A DNA stretch of 64,000 nucleotides from assembly GCF_016097555.1 (NCBI RefSeq), contig NC_054712.1, positions 57,490,681-57,554,680 on the forward strand, read 5' to 3'. The position numbers and the translations under genes were made by a program. The stretch comes from Gigantopelta aegis (lineage: Eukaryota > Mollusca > Gastropoda > Neomphalida > Peltospiridae). Numbering within the stretch: the first letter of the stretch is position 1; the number at the start of each line of letters is the position of its first letter. Below, piece after piece: positions 54,903 through 64,000 of the stretch. Under the pieces are notes generated by a model. It searched no databases. It saw only the letters and a list, made by a program, of their open reading frames with translations, and was not told where the DNA came from.

Positions 54903-55993
54903 GATTGTTATATATAGAGAGAGCGAGGATTCGTCACGAATGTTTTTAATATGGATAGTAGTGTAGTTTGGGGGGTTCTGCGCCAAAATCAGTCGAAGTA
55001 AAATCACTCGAAGTTTCTTTTGTCCAATTCCTTTTGTCCCAAAGGAGGTCACACGGGCAGTCTATTATATATATATATATATCTAAGAGGGATAGTAACA
55101 GCTTGTTCTGAATGTGGACGTTAAGCCTTTTTGACTCGTGTTCAGTCTAACGAGTAATTGATCTGGAATTAATTAAACACCGTGTGTCGTTTGTGTTCTA
55201 AACTAAAATTCAGTGGAGTATTTAATTGAGGTTAATTATTCGTGGCATGTGACATTGCTATATAAATACCTATATATTTTTTGAAAATTACAACTGAAAT
55301 ATTTTTTGTTAAAAAAATTATGATGGATGAAAATTTATGACAGAAAATGCTCGTTTTGAATTTGTGGAAATATAAAATTTTGATTTGAAAAATAATTGAT
55401 ATATAGATTTAACACAGGAAACATAATTATGTATGCTTTTGTCCCAATTTCCTTTATCCCAATGCCTATGTAGTAGGGTAAAAGTGGTACATGCACGATA
55501 ATTCATTAATATGTAAATATATACACGACGTCATAGATCAGACGTGCAGAGGAAGGGTCGGTGCAGATTATGCACTAATGCAAGTGTTGTTGAGCTCATT
55601 CATTAAGCTAGAACAATGGATAGTAATCAACACCATATACGGAAAACGGCGAGTCACATGGTCATTGTATGAATGACACTGGCCAGATGTTCGAGAAAAT
55701 CAGTACGACCACACCCGGGTGAATGCGACGTCACGTAGTAGCGCGTTGTGTACACCCGACCACGGTTCGGTGTTTTAAAATACTTTTAACATTAATTCTT
55801 TAGACAGCACTAAGTAATTGGTTTTGCAAATTTGATTTCACCTCAATGATGGAAGCTGCACTGCAATTTATTAAAATGGTATTTGTAAGAGTTGTATTAA
55901 AATGAATAAGCTTATTTTAAGTTGATGTTCGCCTTTCTTTTTCTTTTTTTTTAACATATATACGATTTGGATAAATAATAGTAGTTTTAACGT

Positions 55994-55997
<4 letters not shown>

Positions 55998-56050
<53 letters not shown>
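55998..56050. repeat. (TA)n in the left arm of fossil 2
   Basis: TA dinucleotides; the partner tract is at 60,839-61,012. Confidence 0.9.
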
Positions 56051-56052
<2 letters not shown>

Positions 56053-56124
56053 GTATGCATGTATGTACAGCGCTAATATGATTTTTTACAAATTTGATTT
56101 CACATCTACCCAATGGAAAAAAGT

Positions 56125-56520
56125 AAAGTTTGTTTTATTTAACGACGCCACTAGAGCACATTGATTTTTTTTATCTTATCATCGGTTATTGGACGTCAAA
56201 CATATGGTCATTCTGACACTGTTTTTTTAGAGGAAACCCGCTGTTGCCATATAGGCTACTCTTTTACGACAGGCAGTAAGGGATCTTTTATTTACACTTC
56301 CCACAGACAGGATAGCACAAAAGATGGCCTTTGTTGAACCAGTTATGGATCACAGGTTGGTGCAAGTGGTTTACACCTACCCATTTAACCTTGCGGAGCA
56401 TTCACTCAGGGTTTGGAGTCGGTATCTGGATTAAAAATCCCATGCCTCGACTGGGATCCGAACCCAGTACCTACCAGCCTGTAGACCGATGGCATAACCA
56501 CGACGCCACCAAGGCTGGTG
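56125..56520 (-). mobile_element. SINE-3 in the left arm of fossil 2
   Basis: Tail at the left (TTTATTTAACGACGCCACTA), head at the right (GACCGATGGCATAACCACGA). Confidence 0.85.
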
Positions 56521-56549
56521 TTTATGAAGGAATGCAGTTGGCTGATTAA

Positions 56550-56812
56550 TCCCCGTGGTGCAGGGGTGTAACATTCTCTTTGAGAATGGCCAATACAGCA
56601 CAAAATTGAACTTTTTAATAAAATTCAGTATCCGTAACATTCTGTGATATTTGTGTTTTTGCACAGTTCTTTACACTGTTTTTGTTTTAAGTCTTGAATT
56701 TTTATATTGATGTTGATCATCACTTTATTTATTTGCATTACCATAGTTTGACACCCAATAGCCGATGTATTTTTCGTGCTGGGGTGTCGTTAAACATTCA
56801 TTCATTCATTCA
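56550..56812 (+). mobile_element. SINE-2 with 12-bp target duplication
   Basis: CCCCGTGGTGCAGGGGTGTA at the head and CGTTAAACATTCATTCATTC at the tail. TTGGCTGATTAA flanks it (56,538-56,549 and 56,813-56,824). The opposite arm of fossil 2 lacks it. Confidence 0.9.
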
Positions 56813-56844
56813 TTGGCTGATTAAAAGGGGGAAAATTAAAAACA

Positions 56845-56945
56845 TAACCCTCTTGTTTTGTTTTTTGTTGTTGTTGTTGGTGTGTTGTTGTTGTTGTTGT
56901 TTGTTTTTGTGGGGTTTTTGTGTGTGTGTTTTTTTTTAATATAGT
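56845..56945 (+). repeat. G/T-only low-complexity tract
   Basis: TTGTTGTTG and GTGTGTG sequence. The mirrored A/C tract is at 59,480-59,560 in the other arm. Confidence 0.8.
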
Positions 56946-57026
56946 TCAAGATGATGCGGGTTTAAACCTTAAATAATATATAAACTGTATGAATTTGCTT
57001 TGACGTCATTTTGAATTCGATTCATC

Positions 57027-57346
57027 ATGGGGTTCACATCGTGTTCCGAACGTGAGATAACGTTTACCAGATGGGATAATATGCAAAGACACAGGAAACA
57101 TTTACACCAGCTTCTCCTCCTCCTCCCCCTCCTCGTCCTCGTCCTCGTCGTCCTCCTTCTCCTATGGAACAGCAGTTATCAGATGAAGAACCATTTTACT
57201 TTACCATACCTTCCAATGCTGTATTCGTGGGCCCGAGTGAGTGTGGCAAGACTATGTTTATGTACAATATACTTCGGAAAGGACTTATCGAGCCAACACC
57301 TAACAACATAATATGGTGTTACACGAAGTTTGGAGTCGGTATCTGA
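57027..57346 (+). pseudogene. Partial packaging-ATPase copy, left arm of fossil 2
   Basis: Includes a zinc-finger-like RWDNMQRHRKHLHQ and, in another frame, FTIPSNAVFVGPSECGKTMF with a Walker A. Ends abruptly at the palindrome boundary. Broken fragment. Confidence 0.6.
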
Positions 57347-57354
57347 TTTAAAAA

Positions 57355-57490
57355 TCCCGTGTTGTTTTGTTGTAATATTGCGGGTTGTTGGTTGGTTTTT
57401 GGCGGGATTTTTTTTTTGGGGGGGTGGTTTGTGTGTTGTTGTTTTTTTGTTGTTGTTTTTTTTTGGGGGGGGGAGGTATTTTATTTTAAT
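57355..57490 (+). repeat. G/T-rich low-complexity tract with G-runs
   Basis: TTGTTG, TTTTTTTTGGGGGGG and similar sequence. Confidence 0.8.
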
Positions 57491-57680
57491 TACACAAAAA
57501 AAATAAGCGACACATACATCAATTTAAAATATGTTTATTTATTTTAATACATTGGTATTTAATAACATTTTAACGAATTTCAGTTTATCGTTGAAATACA
57601 TTCGTTTCATGTAGAGGCACTTCAAATATATCCGACTCGCTGTGAACGTCTTCATCCAAGTATATAATCCGTTTTTTTTG

Positions 57681-57890
57681 TCACCTTCTCGGGTTTACCT
57701 CCACCGTGTATTTTTCTCCAGCATTACGTTTTAAAGCTCGTGCACGTCGCTGCTGAGCCTCGACTCGTTCTACCACAGCTTGGGTCTGTGATGACATTTC
57801 CACTTTAGGCGGAGAAAAAGATTGTTTGTCTTCATTGGGAATGTATATAATTGGGAGTTTATACGATCCCCCGCGTTGTTTTCTAGGCAT
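57681..57890 (-). CDS. Small basic ORF, part of fossil 2 (69 aa)
   Basis: Starts MPRKQRGGSYKLPIIYIPN and contains SSQTQAVVERVEAQQRRARA. The latter resembles the SPTQQVVEQAKAEQKRKR region encoded after 46,560 in fossil 1, so this is a shared gene of the two fossils. Role unknown; a basic virion-type protein is a guess. Confidence 0.45.
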   Translation of the reverse strand: MPRKQRGGSYKLPIIYIPNEDKQSFSPPKVEMSSQTQAVVERVEAQQRRARALKRNAGEKYTVEVNPRR

Positions 57891-58398
57891 GACTCGAAAA
57901 TTTGTACGATGTCTGTTCTAAAAAAACCGTATCCATTTGCTCACATCGGGTAGTACAATTTTTTTTCATTGTTATTTACTCTAAGAACGGATAACGTCGG
58001 AGTAGTAGTGCTACGTTACACACATTTGTATACCATTATACATGTACAATACACATTTCATTAAAATGGAAAGTAGCGTATTATACGTTGCTATACGTTA
58101 GCTCGATAAGTCCTTTCCGAAGTATATTATACATAAACATAGCCTTGCCACACCCACTCGGGACCAGTTTCTTAATGACTTCATTCATTATTTATTGTCT
58201 AGACGAAACACACTTCTTTTCAGAATAAAATACACGGTGACCCCTACCTATCGGGAATATCCACACCTCTTGAAACTTGACGATGTATTGATTCAATACA
58301 AGCTCGCTTGGTAGAAAACCACTCTTTAGATTCGTATAAGATTACTTCCTGCCGCGTATCGTCGGAACGAGAATAAACAAACGCTACAATAACCCAAG
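57891..58398. other. Interior of fossil 2 without recognised gene
   Basis: A short stretch (about 58,100-58,160) repeats ATPase-like sequence (TAAGTCCTTTCCGAAGTATA). Otherwise nothing. Confidence 0.4.
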
Positions 58399-58770
58399 CT
58401 ACTCCTTGAATGTCATATTCCCCAAATGAACGGAATCCGTTTCGTCAATGGATTCAGTCACGTCGTCGTCGGTATATTCCTCTACTCCTAAATGATTATT
58501 GATTGCAGAATACGATTTGACCGTGTCTACGTATCGAGTATCTGAATGTGTCTGACTTTCGAATAGAGAGGAATAGTCTTTTAAAGTATTATTTTGACAT
58601 ATAGTTTCGTTGTCAGTAGGTAGGGCGTGCTGCCTTTGTTGCTTCCGTGGTGGCTTATCTAACATGCAACCTGTTCTTTTCACTTGTTGTAGGTCGTAAG
58701 TCGATGGTGAAATTGCCATATGGTCTCTGGACACCATTCTCATAAAGCGACATAAAGCGATCACGGTCAT
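58399..58770 (-). CDS. Unidentified ORF, part of fossil 2 (123 aa)
   Basis: Begins MTVIALCRFMRMVSRDH and ends with an acidic region (EEYTDDDVTESIDETDSVH). It overlaps the end of the ATPase ORF by a few bases. Basic patch KPPRKQQRQ in the middle. Family unknown. Confidence 0.35.
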   Translation of the reverse strand: MTVIALCRFMRMVSRDHMAISPSTYDLQQVKRTGCMLDKPPRKQQRQHALPTDNETICQNNTLKDYSSLFESQTHSDTRYVDTVKSYSAINNHLGVEEYTDDDVTESIDETDSVHLGNMTFKE

Positions 58771-59225
58771 CTTCTCGCAAACAACTTCACTTGGTGTCTG
58801 TCAACGGAAGAATTAAACAAAGTCACATAATGAGAGTTGAGAGCAATGTCACGGGACTCTTTACCTCTTGTAAATAGGTTTTGTAACAAGAGACAATTAA
58901 TTACATTCTTGTGATGTGAAGTACGAGTAAATAGTTGAGAAATACGCTTATCGTTCTTGGCCTCAGCCACATGATCATCCAAAATTAAGACATTGTTGTT
59001 GCGTGCATCGAAGTAGTTATCATCTTGTAGATTGTAGGGGATTCCTCTCACAAACTGAACGTGGGGCATGGATTCACGGATAGCATCGTAAAGAGGCTGC
59101 CACTTCGTGTAACACCATATTATGTTGTTAGGTGTTGGCTCGATAAGTTCTTTCCGAAGTATAGTGTACATAAACATAGTCTTGCCACACCCAATCGGGC
59201 CCACGAATACAGCATTGGAAGGCAT
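58767..59225 (-). CDS. Packaging-type ATPase, part of fossil 2 (152 aa)
   Basis: Walker A GPIGCGKT at residues 10-17, IIWCYTKWQPLYDAI, VQFVRGIPYNLQ, Walker B VLILDDHV at about 78-85, RISQLFTRTSHHKNVINCLL with QNLF, then LNSHYVTLFNS. It has the same motif order as the ATPase at 46,764 and as the FtsK/HerA-like packaging ATPase of Polintons/adintoviruses. The upstream frame continues with Pro/Ser-rich and finger-like sequence to about 59,400. Confidence 0.65.
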   Translation of the reverse strand: MPSNAVFVGPIGCGKTMFMYTILRKELIEPTPNNIIWCYTKWQPLYDAIRESMPHVQFVRGIPYNLQDDNYFDARNNNVLILDDHVAEAKNDKRISQLFTRTSHHKNVINCLLLQNLFTRGKESRDIALNSHYVTLFNSSVDRHQVKLFARR

Positions 59226-59479
59226 AGTAAAGTAAAATGGTTCTTCATCTAATAACTGCTGTTCCGGACGAGGAGAAGGAGGAGGGGAGGACGAGGAGGA
59301 GGAGCAGGGAGAAGCTGGTGTAAATGTTTCCTGTGTCTTTGCATATTATCCCATCTGGTAAACGTTCTCTCACAATTGGGACACGATGTGAACCCCATGC
59401 TGAATCGAATTCAAAATGACGTCAAAGCAAATTCATACAGTTTATATATTATTTAAGGTTTAAACCCGCATTATCTTGA

Positions 59480-59560
59480 ACTATATTTAAAAAACAAAAC
59501 AAAAAACCAACCCCAAACAAACAAACAAACAACAAAAAACAAAAGAAAACAAAAGAAGAG
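59480..59560 (+). repeat. A/C-only tract, right arm of fossil 2
   Basis: AAAACAAAACAAAAAACC-type sequence, mirror of 56,845-56,945. Confidence 0.8.
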
Positions 59561-59595
59561 TTATGATTTTAATTTCCTCCTTTTAATCAGCCAAC

Positions 59596-59655
59596 TGCAT
59601 TCCTTCATATACACCGGCCTTTTAATCAGCCAACTGCATTCCTTCATATACACCG
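59596..59655. repeat. 35-bp tandem duplication
   Basis: CTTTTAATCAGCCAACTGCA then TTCCTTCATATACACCGGC occurs twice in tandem beside the SINE-3 head. Confidence 0.85.
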
Positions 59656-60045
59656 GCCTCGGTGACGTCGTGGTTAGGCCATCGGTCTACAGGCTGGTAG
59701 GTACTGGGTTCGCATCCCAGTCGAGGCATGGGATTTTTGATCCAGATACCAACTCCAAACCCTGAGTGAGTGCTCTGCAAGGCTCAATGGGTAGGTGTAA
59801 ACCACTTGCACCGACCAGTGATCCATAACTGGTTCAACAAAGGCCATGGTTTGTGCTATCCTGCCTGTGGGAGGAGCAAATAAAAGATCCCTTGCTGCCT
59901 GTCGTAAGAGTAGCCTATGTGGCGACAGCGGGTTTCCTCTAAAAAAAAACAGTGTCAGAATGACCATATGTTTGACGTCCAATAGCCGATGATAAGATAA
60001 TAAATCAATGTGCTCTAGTGGCGTCGTTAAATAAAACAAACTTTA
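59640..60045 (+). mobile_element. SINE-3 in the right arm of fossil 2 (inner copy)
   Basis: Head GTCGTGGTTAGGCCATCGGT, B box GGTTCGCATCCCAG, tail GGCGTCGTTAAATAAAACAA. Confidence 0.9.
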
Positions 60046-60389
60046 CTTTTCCTTCATATACGGACGAGTCTATTATAAATAGAAACATGGGGTGATGACG
60101 GACGAGTCTATTTCACGAATGAAAGAAATATATTTCTTAATGGCGATTCTGCATCGAAACCCACCTTTACCAAAAATCAGCGCAAATTTCGTTTGTTCAG
60201 TTCCTGTGTATCTGTTCTAATGGTACGAAGAACACCTGGGTAGGCCCCTGTTCAAATATTGCATAGCCAGACAACCGCTTTAAAAGTAATAATCAATAAT
60301 CAGTCTCTGTTAGAAAAGCATAGCCACGACGTGTTTGTTCAAGTGAGAAAGTGTAATTCAGTTTTATATTTAGCTTCCATCACTGGGTA

Positions 60390-60785
60390 GAGACCAGCCT
60401 CGGTTGCGTCGTGGTTAGGCCACCGGTCTACATGCTGGTAGGTACTGGGTTCGGATCCCAGTCGAGGCATGGGATTTTTAATCCAGATACCGACTCCAAA
60501 CCCTGAGTGAGTCCTACGCAAGGCTAAGTGGGTAGGTGTAAACCACTTGCACTGACCAATGATCCATAACTGGTTCAACAAAGGCCATGGTTTGTGCTAT
60601 CCTGTCTGTGGGAAGCGCAAATAAAATATCCCTTACTGCCTGTCGTAAAAGAGTAGCCTATGTGACGACAGCGGGTTTCCTCTAAAACTGTCAGAATGAC
60701 CATATGTTTGACGTCCAATAACCGATGATAAGATACAAAAATCAATGTGCTCTAATGGCGTCGTTAAATAAAACAAACTTTACTC
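60390..60785 (+). mobile_element. SINE-3 in the right arm of fossil 2 (outer copy)
   Basis: Near-identical to the inner copy, with head GTCGTGGTTAGGCCACCGGT and the same tail. It mirrors the SINE-3 at 56,125-56,520. Confidence 0.9.
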
Positions 60786-60837
60786 TTTTTTTTATTGGGT
60801 AGAGGTGAAATCAAATTTGTATAAAATCATATTAGCG

Positions 60838-60838
<1 letters not shown>

Positions 60839-60930
<92 letters not shown>

Positions 60931-60931
60931 C

Positions 60932-60974
<43 letters not shown>

Positions 60975-60979
60975 TATAC

Positions 60980-61012
<33 letters not shown>
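60839..61012. repeat. (TA)n / (CATA)n / (CACATA)n compound microsatellite
   Basis: A symmetrical order of TA, CATATA, CACATA, CATATA, TA blocks, much longer than the partner in the left arm. Confidence 0.95.
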
Positions 61013-61015
<3 letters not shown>

Positions 61016-62089
61016 AAAAAAAATAACGTTAAAACTACTATTATTTATCCAAATCGTATACATCTTGGAAAAAAAAGTAGTACGGCGAACATCAACTTAA
61101 AATAAGCTTATTCATTTTAATACAACTCTTACAAATACCATTTTAATAAATTGCAGTGCAGCTTCCATCATTGAGGTGAAATAAAATTTGCAAAACCAAT
61201 TACTTAGTGCTGTATAAAGAATTAACGTTAAAAGTATTTTAAAACACCGAACCGTGGTCGGGTTTACACAACGCGCTACTACGTGACGTCGCATTGACCC
61301 GGATGTAGTCGTATTGATTTTCTCGAACACCTGGCCCGTGTTATTCATACAATGACCATGTGACTCGCGCCGTTTTCCGTATATGGTATTGATTACTATC
61401 CATTGTTCTAGCTTAATGAATGAGCTCATCAACACTTGCATTAGTGCATAAACTGCACCGACCCATCCTCTGCATGTCTGATCTATGACGTCGTGTATAT
61501 ATTTACATATTAATGAATTATCGTACATGTTAATGAATGTACCACTTTTACCCTACTACATAGGCATTGGGATAAAGGACATTGGGACAAAAGCATACAT
61601 AATTATGTTTCCTGTGTTAAATCAATATATCAATTATTTTTCAAATCAAAATGTTATATTTCCACAAATTCAAAACGAGCATTTTCTGTCATAAATTTTC
61701 ATCCATCATAATTTTTGTAACAAAAAATACTTCAGTTGTAATTTTCAAAAAATATATAGTTATTTATATAGCAATGTCACATGCCACGAATAATTAACCT
61801 CAATTAAATACTCCACTGATTTTTAGTTTAGAACACAAACGACACACGGTGTTTAATTAATTCCAGATCAATTACTCGTTAGACTGAACACGAGTCAAAA
61901 AGGCTTAACGTCCACATTCAGAACAAGCTGTTACTATCCCTCTTATATATATATATATAATAGACTGCCCGTGTGACCTCCTTTGGGACAAAAGGAATTG
62001 GACAAAAGAAATTTCGACTGATTTTGGCACAGAACAAACCCCCCCCCCCCCCCCCCCCCCCAAAGTACACGACTATGGATCACGGTACA

Positions 62090-64000
62090 CGACAGAAGAA
62101 GAGAAACAGAACAGAACTTTATTACACCCAGGTCGTTAGGCAACGGTATATGGGAAAAGATGAACAAATACATAATATATACAGGAGAACATTAAATAGT
62201 AAATAATATAGTATATGAATAATTAAATTATATAAATATAAGTATACAGAAATACAATGTATGGACAGAACAAAAATACATACCGTATATATAGTAAGTC
62301 AATAATATTAGGTATAGTAGAATAACTGAAGTTCATTATATAATTTGTTGTACATGTACTTGTAAATTTCGATTGACTAAAATAGGGACATCTGTGCAGT
62401 AATAATAAAGCATCTTTAACTCGAGTGATGTGGTGTTTATAGATACAAATAGCTATAGTCTTTTACATTTATCATTAATTTCTTTAATTAATTTGATGAC
62501 TTTTCTTAAGACACCTATTTTATCACTAGTCATTAATTCTTTAAATTTTAGGATATTGGGATTCACATAATAATATTGTTTTAGGAGTGCTTTGCGAGAC
62601 TTAGTAAGTGAATAGATGTGTTATTACATCGTGCTATTTCAATCGGGAGATAATGATTTGATGTTCTGAATTTAAAAATAACGATCCATAGTTTTTCAGG
62701 CATTATGGTGAGGTATTTAAAAAAAGATTAGCCGATTTTAAAAAATTGTATGTTTCCCTCTAGACGACGATGCAGTGTTATTGTTCCATGTTTGAAGGTG
62801 CTGGTAATGCTGCCTCAATTTAATATATTGAAGAAGGTTGGGTGTTGTTTGGTCGGGTGTTTTTTTTTTTTTTAAATCTTTGAGACAGCCATATATCAGT
62901 CATACCTAGGTAGTTAAATAATGGTTTAATATGTTGAATCCATGTGTAGTTGTGTCCATTTACGGATGAGTCATGTAACACAAATGCATGCAATAGAAAG
63001 GATAGTTTTGTGTTTTCCTGATACAATTGTGGCCCAGAAATTTATTATTTTTTGTTGAATAATTAATATAATCGGTTTACGTCATAGTTCTCTGTATAAC
63101 ATAAATATCGGTTTACCTTTTTTAACAGGATGCAGGCGTCTCAGTAAATTTATATGTATGCTTCAATACTGGCAGTGTTTTGATAACCCCATAATTCACA
63201 CCCATACAGAAGAATAGGTAATACCATTGTGTGAAACAATTTTAACTTACATTCTATTGATAGATTGTTATCTTTAGATTTAGATAAAACGAAACACATT
63301 GCTTTTGTAGTTTGTTGGGATACAAAACAAAAATCTTGTTGTGTTGAACTTGTTTTGCTTATTAAAAGTTAAACCTAAGTATTTATATTTTTTAACGTTT
63401 TCGAGAACCTTATTTCCGATGGTAAATGTTTTCTTGTAATCATTGATGTGCCATTAAAAATTAATATTTTTGTTTTGTTGATATTGATTTTAAGCTTCCA
63501 TTTATTACAATAATTGTGAAACATGTTAAATGTATGTTATAAATCACGCGGGCTCGTTGCTAGGATGTCTGTGTCGTCCGCATATAGCAAGGAAAGCAAA
63601 CAAATGCCAGCTTCAAGAAATATATCGAGATCATTGATAACAGAAAAGACTCCAATGCAGTTTAGGCTAAGAAGATACATTTCCTGGTCATTTAAGTATA
63701 AAAAAATAGGACAGGTGACAAATTTTCACCTTGTCGCACGCCGATGTTGCATGAGAATAGTTCCGAGTATATATTGTTAGTGCAAATGCAAGATTTAATA
63801 CCTTGATACATTTGGTGAATAATTTTGAAAAATGTTCCATTTATATTATTGTCTAATAATTTTACCCAGAAGCAGATTCTGGGGATCATATCAAAGGCCT
63901 TTTTGAAAATCGATAAAAGCACAGTATAGTTTCTTTTCCTATTTTTAAAAAGTTCTGTTAAAGAGTGAATACTAAATAGATGGTCGGTAGTAGAATAGCC
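62090..64000 (-). mobile_element. LINE of the second family, unit B (runs off window end)
   Basis: 3' end GAACAGAACTTTATTACACC at the left. Co-linear with 29,085-31,700 without the 29,155 insert and without SINE-2. The next piece beyond 64,000 would hold the endonuclease. Many frame breaks. Confidence 0.8.
63692..63922 (-). pseudogene. LINE reverse transcriptase fragment, unit B
   Basis: Reads FKKAFDMIPRICFWVKLLDN, IIHQMYQGIKSCI and NIGVRQGENLSPVLFF, the RT palm region with the FxKAFD and RQGxxLSPxLF motifs. The YADD region follows at lower coordinates in another frame (about 63,570-63,590). Confidence 0.8.

Larger units (their letters stand above)
54955..62082. mobile_element. Virus-like fossil 2 (Polinton/adintovirus-type), palindromic, about 7.1 kb
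   Basis: Inverted arms of about 1.16 kb (54,955-56,115 against 60,795-62,082) contain ATTCCTTTTGTCCCAAAGGA, GATAGTAACAGCTTGTTCTG, TCCATTGTTCTAGCTTAATG and others. The symmetry continues inward through SINE-3 copies and to partial copies of the ATPase gene (57,027-57,346 and 58,767-59,400). Three internal ORFs lie on the minus strand. Unit A shows the uninterrupted site (GAATGTTTTTTAAACACGACACAAGAACAG, from about 29,053), so insertion came after the tandem duplication. No polymerase, integrase or capsid gene was recognised; it is incomplete, with several breaks. Confidence 0.6.

Noticed and set aside
59674-60039. 121-codon ORF (also 60,339-60,581 and 7,849-8,131)
   Set aside because: Lies entirely within SINE copies.
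55871-61063. IYIYIY and HTHTHT ORFs in TA and CA tracts (also 45,060 and 48,268)
   Set aside because: Microsatellite translation only.

Overview
The window looks like AT-rich, repeat-dense nuclear DNA from a marine mollusc, probably a gastropod. The grounds are several tRNA-derived SINE families of a type common in molluscs, long G or C homopolymers, LINEs, many small TIR elements, and a secreted glycine-rich repeat protein of the structural or biomineral kind. No species can be named from the sequence alone, and no rRNA, genuine tRNA or CRISPR locus was seen.

The main host content is a family of genes, all on the minus strand, for a secreted protein built from glycine-rich decapeptides of the type G-S-A-G-I-G-G-M-V-K. 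Three members lie in three tandem units of a segmental duplication. Unit 0 (1 to about 15.67 kb) holds the partial repeat exon 1-554. Unit A (about 15.675-33.766 kb, period about 18.1 kb) holds a three-exon gene: signal-peptide exon 23,852-23,942, 51-nt cassette exon 22,854-22,904 and repeat exon 17,587-18,716. All three exons join in matching phase to give about 423 residues. Unit B (from about 33.767 kb past the end of the window) holds a giant repeat exon (37,960-41,426), a truncated extra repeat exon (41,556-41,674) and the cassette exon (43,438-43,488). In unit B the place where the signal-peptide exon should be is occupied by a virus-like fossil. Each paralog has its own higher-order repeat length: 84 bp, 150 bp, and 420/840 bp.

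Because units A and B are aligned duplicates, each serves as the empty-site control for insertions in the other. This dates and bounds many elements. In A only: a TTAA MITE at 15.76 kb, a SINE-tail fragment at 16.79 kb, two insertions at 21.06-22.73 kb, a nested SINE at 24.47 kb, a LINE 3' end at 25.08 kb, a segment at 29.15 kb and a SINE at 29.82 kb. In B only: a TIR element at 34.90-37.09 kb, and two long-TIR virus-like fossils at about 44.25-49.46 kb and 54.96-62.08 kb that carry packaging-ATPase-type genes. The first also carries a BIR (IAP-type) gene.

Other contents: a nearly complete but decayed LINE (9,031-14,238) inserted in a 79-80-bp satellite; copies of a second LINE family at 29.07-33.77 kb and 62.09-64.0 kb; a long-TIR element at 3,852-7,169 with a nested TTAA element; two copies of a MITE with about 53-bp TIRs and 9-bp target duplications; 50-bp minisatellites in the intron of both repeat genes; and a small duplicated gene fragment at 27.0 and 52.1 kb whose second ORF faintly resembles a Crypton-type recombinase N-terminus.
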